The translations under genes and the position numbers were made by a program. A DNA stretch of 64,000 nt from Cryptomeria japonica (Eukaryota; Streptophyta; Pinopsida; Cupressales; Cupressaceae). The notes under the pieces are model-generated. The model saw only the letters and a list, made by a program, of their open reading frames with translations, was not told where the DNA came from and did not search any database. Shown piece by piece: positions 61,179-64,000 of the stretch (its first letter is position 1; each line of letters opens with the position of its first letter). The stretch is from the NCBI RefSeq assembly GCF_030272615.1, contig NC_081413.1:144372476-144436475 (forward strand), read 5' to 3'.

Positions 61179-62570
61179 TGTTGACATTGCATGAAGATTG
61201 CATTTAAGAAGTATAGTGTTGTCATTGACGTCAATTGCAACTGGTAGCAACTGGTAATGAAGCAATAAAGCAACCGATAATGAAGCAGTAAAGCAACTGG
61301 TATTGAAGTAGTGAAGTTCAACCTGTAGCCCTAACCAGTTGAGATGCAGAACCCTAACCGATGAAGCTTGGAGATCGGTTGTGATGATCTATGACCGAAT
61401 GATGATCGGTGCTAAAGATGCCATGTAAGCATATTGCATGTGATGAGTTTTGAAAAGGTTTTGGCACGTAAAGATAACTGTTTATCTTGGGAATGATCAA
61501 ATTCATAGTATGAAGTGACAAACACATGATGTATTACAAGATTCAAAGTGCAATGATCCAGGAGCGATTGTAGATGCCTAGAAGAATATGAAGTTGATTA
61601 TATGTAATCTAGTGGTCAAATTTGAACTAATGTGTTTGTAATATCTATGAGATTTGTAGGGTTTGTGTTGTGTTACTGACCTAATGTATTTATTTTTAAG
61701 GTCAATGGATTGATTGAAATAGTGGTTGGAAAATTTGATTAAGTGTGAAAGTAATTGTTGCCGAACTGGGAGGTGTGTTTGCAGAATGTTGTGAAGGCAT
61801 ATAGGAGCAATAAAGGATCTGATTCAACAAGTGCTATTTCCAAAGTAGTCAAGAGCCTGTTGTTCTCTAACCATTACAATAGTAAAATCCCTTAACCGGG
61901 TAAGCTTTAACAGGCTTGTTGTTGAAATCCTCTAACCAGGTGATCCATTAGCTTGGATTTGAAATCCTCCACCGAGGTTACCTTTAACAAGGTATTACCT
62001 TTAATAGGGTATTTGTAGTCAATCCCTTAACTGGGTGGTCCTTAACCGATTTGTTCCTAACAGAACATTATTGTATAAGCTTCTAACAAGGCTTGGCTTC
62101 TTATAGGGCAAACTTCAGAAGAGTTCAAAATACTTGTGGGTATTCATCCCCACTGTGGTTTTTCCCATTTGGATTTCCACGTGAAAAATCATTGTGTAAA
62201 GTGGTGAATGATTTTGTGGATTTGTTTTTGATATGGCTGATATGAATGATTGGTAAATCTGCACAGAAATATTTAAATGATTGGATATGATCTGAAATGT
62301 GTTATTATTGGTATTAGTGAAGTAGTTTAAGGTTTTGGTCAAATGGTATTTAAGTTTCAGATCTGTTGCTTTATATCACTGAAGTATTAGGTCAATCGGT
62401 AAGGTTTGATAGTGTTGCTACAGATTTGTTTTAGTGAATAAACCGATAAACCTTGTGAGTTGTTTCTAAGTTGGAAATGAGTTTGGTAAAATTTTAGTGA
62501 ATTTTCTATCTACTGATTCACCCCCCCTCTCAGTAGTTTACTGAATCTTTATAGTTTCATCATATTATCA
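61179..62570 (+). repeat. 3' LTR of Cop3
   Basis: TGTTGACATTGCATG to CATATTATCA. Same modules as the 5' LTR; a 16-17-base duplication in the TTAAC cluster (about 61979-62015) is unique to this copy. Confidence 0.8.
62510..62536 (+). other. U5 C-loop hairpin, Cop3 3' LTR
   Basis: CTACTGA / TCAGTAG around TTCACCCCCCCTC; same stem as the 5' copy, loop longer by three bases. Confidence 0.75.
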
Positions 62571-62572
62571 GA

Positions 62573-62664
62573 TTGATGATATCTTCATTAAGCCTTTTCC
62601 TATAGATACATTTGTCTATTTGAGAGACAAGGTAGGGGTATCTACTCCTCCTGATGAGAACTAG
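62573..62664 (+). pseudogene. Cop2 RNase H, last part
   Basis: DDIFIKPFPIDTFVYLRDK, VGVSTPPDEN-stop: the copia RNase H tail, completing NEYI at 55250. Read together with CopX (NIFMKPLPKDTFEYLRGK) this fixes the Cop3 insertion point to within a codon or two. Confidence 0.78.
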
Positions 62665-62832
62665 ATGCATTGAGTTGCATCAATCCAATGGACTTCACAG
62701 TCTTATCCTTCTATCTCGATTGATGAGTTGGTGCTGCTACTCTGCTCGAGTAGTCAGTATGTTTATGGGGGAGAGAATCATGATTTGCTTATCTAAGGGG
62801 GAGAGTAAGTTTGGTTTTCTATTTTGAGCATC

Positions 62833-62978
62833 TTTGACATTGCTTCAATGGGGGAGAGAAGCATGTGAAAAACTGTTTTATTTGCTTGATCTTAGGGGGG
62901 CTTTGTTGGAGATGTTTTCTTTCTTTGCATTTATTGTTTTTCACATTCATATGTTGCCATCAATGCCAAAGGGGGAGA
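62833..62978 (+). other. Second purine box and polypurine tract of Cop2
   Basis: TTTGACATTGCTTCAA with TGGGGGAGAG at 62833-62858; TGTTGCCATCAATGCC with AAAGGGGGAGA at 62968-62978. Two more purine runs lie near 62766 and 62797. Confidence 0.72.
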
Positions 62979-62979
62979 T

Positions 62980-64000
62980 TGTTGGACAATGTTGCTTCTA
63001 GGATATGTTGTTATCATTGATGTCAACATATTCCTATGATTTATTATTTTGGTGATTGTAGATTGGTTTATTGGGATCATGGTTTGGTGTATGGAGAATT
63101 TCTAGTACCATTATTTCTTTCTGTATTATTTTTGGTGATCTAGAAAGCTTAATTGATCATATCATATTATTTGATTTGCAGTTTGTTTTTCTAATTAGTG
63201 CTTTGTAGAGTTCAGTATTTCCTCTGGTATATTCTGGTGTGATCATATCTTGAGCTGTGTTCTTGGGAGATTATTTGGGATGGTCTTGTGTATCTTTATT
63301 TTAGATGGTTCATGATTTGGTGCTCTGCAGGTTATCTTTCTTCATGACAGTTGCTGTTGTTTGAGTGTTCTTGAAGTTCAGATGTTGATTGATGAAAATA
63401 TGATAAGTGGTGTTGGTGTAGTTGTTATTGATGATTATAATAAGCTTGATGGTGTTTCCTAATTGTGTTATATTTGTCTTGATGATCTGCATTGATTGTT
63501 GTGTGATTTCTTGATGATTTTGTTGAATCGGTGATGTTCTTCATGTTATGCGGTATTCTTGGTGGTGTAGCATGTTGCGGTTGATCTTAGCATGAATACC
63601 AGTGGTGATGAGCATTTGGAAATTTGATTTAGGTCCATGTTATATCATATATATCATTATATTGGTCTGGTGGTCAATCTTTGTATTGTGTGATGTAATT
63701 TTACAATTATTATTTGAGGGTTTAGTCAACCTTGTTGTCAAGGTTGATGATTTGTATAAATAGGTGATATAGTCATGTAATTTTGGTATCAAGGTTGTGT
63801 TTGCATTATTAGAGAATGGTGTATGCGCAAAAAAAAAAGGAATTCATCTTTTAGTGTAATTGAGTAGAGTTTTTGAGGGTTGTAGAGAAGACATATGTGC
63901 TTAACTGGAACTGCCATAAGGCATTTGGAGATTCTATTCTTTGAGTTCACTCCTTCCAGATTGTAGTCTGAACCTTGTTGTAAGTCAGTGCAACTTCCCT
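62980..64000 (+). repeat. 3' LTR of Cop2, cut by the window end
   Basis: TGTTGGACAATGTTGC onward, matching 49756-50780. About 310 bases, including hairpin and terminus, should lie beyond the window. Confidence 0.8.
63755..63764 (+). promoter_or_regulatory. TATA box, Cop2 3' LTR
   Basis: TATAAATAGG, identical to 50531-50540 with identical neighbours. Confidence 0.55.

Larger units (their letters stand above)
55253..62570 (+). mobile_element. Cop3: Ty1/copia element nested in Cop2 RNase H
   Basis: 7,318 bases, LTRs of 1,395 and 1,392. Interior gag, protease, integrase, RT and RNase H in copia order. Left flank ...AATGAATATAT and right flank GATTGATGATATC restore the host reading NEYI-DDIFIKP, but a clean 5-bp duplication is not seen; one end seems to have changed after insertion. 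The RT and integrase have lost catalytic residues, so it is dead. Confidence 0.82.
49756..64000 (+). mobile_element. Cop2: Ty1/copia element, hosts Cop3, 3' LTR leaves the window
   Basis: 5' LTR 49756-51090, then gag, protease, integrase, RT and RNase H in copia order, and a 3' LTR from 62980 cut by the window end. Cop3 splits the RNase H at 55252/62571. Without Cop3 the visible part is about 6.9 kb. Stops and shifts in every domain make it dead, although the RT catalytic motif is intact. Confidence 0.83.

Noticed and set aside
1-64000. CRISPR-like or bacterial defence arrays
   Set aside because: Regularly repeated words are LTR modules and purine boxes of nested retroelements; no short direct repeats with unique spacers.

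Overview
The window is repeat DNA from a large, transposon-rich seed-plant nuclear genome. Every recognisable coding stretch belongs to a retroelement. Most belong to Ty1/copia-type LTR elements: TGTTGG...CA termini, initiator-Met-tRNA primer sites, AAAGGGGGAGA polypurine tracts and plant-copia gag/pol domains. One is an old L1-type LINE. I see no host gene, tRNA, rRNA, CRISPR or bacterial feature. The species cannot be fixed; the density and nesting would fit a gymnosperm or another giant plant genome.

Layout. 1-5630: a broken ORF of unknown origin (2-1261), a decayed LINE (about 2336-4440) and an AT-rich tract. 5670-8748 (minus): remnant D, an LTR plus pieces of ORF1 and ORF2. 8866-15168 (minus): element A2, nearly complete but with its 3' LTR cut. 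15169-43430 (plus): the C array, in which a ~2.98-kb segment carrying most of ORF2 is repeated head to tail (one partial and two full units). Unit 2 is split by A1 (17496-24257, duplication ATATG). Unit 3 is split by the pol-bearing copia element Cop1 (27789-40393, duplication AAAAT), whose gag is in turn split by B1 (29739-36393). 43431-45578: a 5'-truncated copia fragment, CopX. 45579-49755: low-complexity DNA and a minus-strand Pro/Ser-rich broken ORF. 49756-end: Cop2, a copia element whose RNase H is split by a second copia element, Cop3 (55253-62570); Cop2's 3' LTR leaves the window.

The most interesting content is a non-autonomous lineage (A1, A2, B1, C, D). Where visible, these elements carry ORF1, a coiled-coil protein with four CCHC knuckles, and ORF2, a ~1,050-1,100-residue protein I cannot assign. 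They have no protease, integrase, reverse transcriptase or RNase H. Their coding parts are unrelated to copia pol, yet their cis signals match those of Cop1-Cop3. These are the primer site and leader, LTR hairpins, two polypurine boxes and an inverted repeat around the LTR start. This fits trans-mobilisation by copia elements (inference).

The clearest structural signal is a hairpin just upstream of the LTR 3' end in eight different LTRs. Its stem sequence changes from family to family while pairing is kept, and its C-rich loop is constant. All coding regions here carry stops, frameshifts, deletions or insertions. Coordinates of LTR ends were read by eye from termini, primer sites and flanking duplications.
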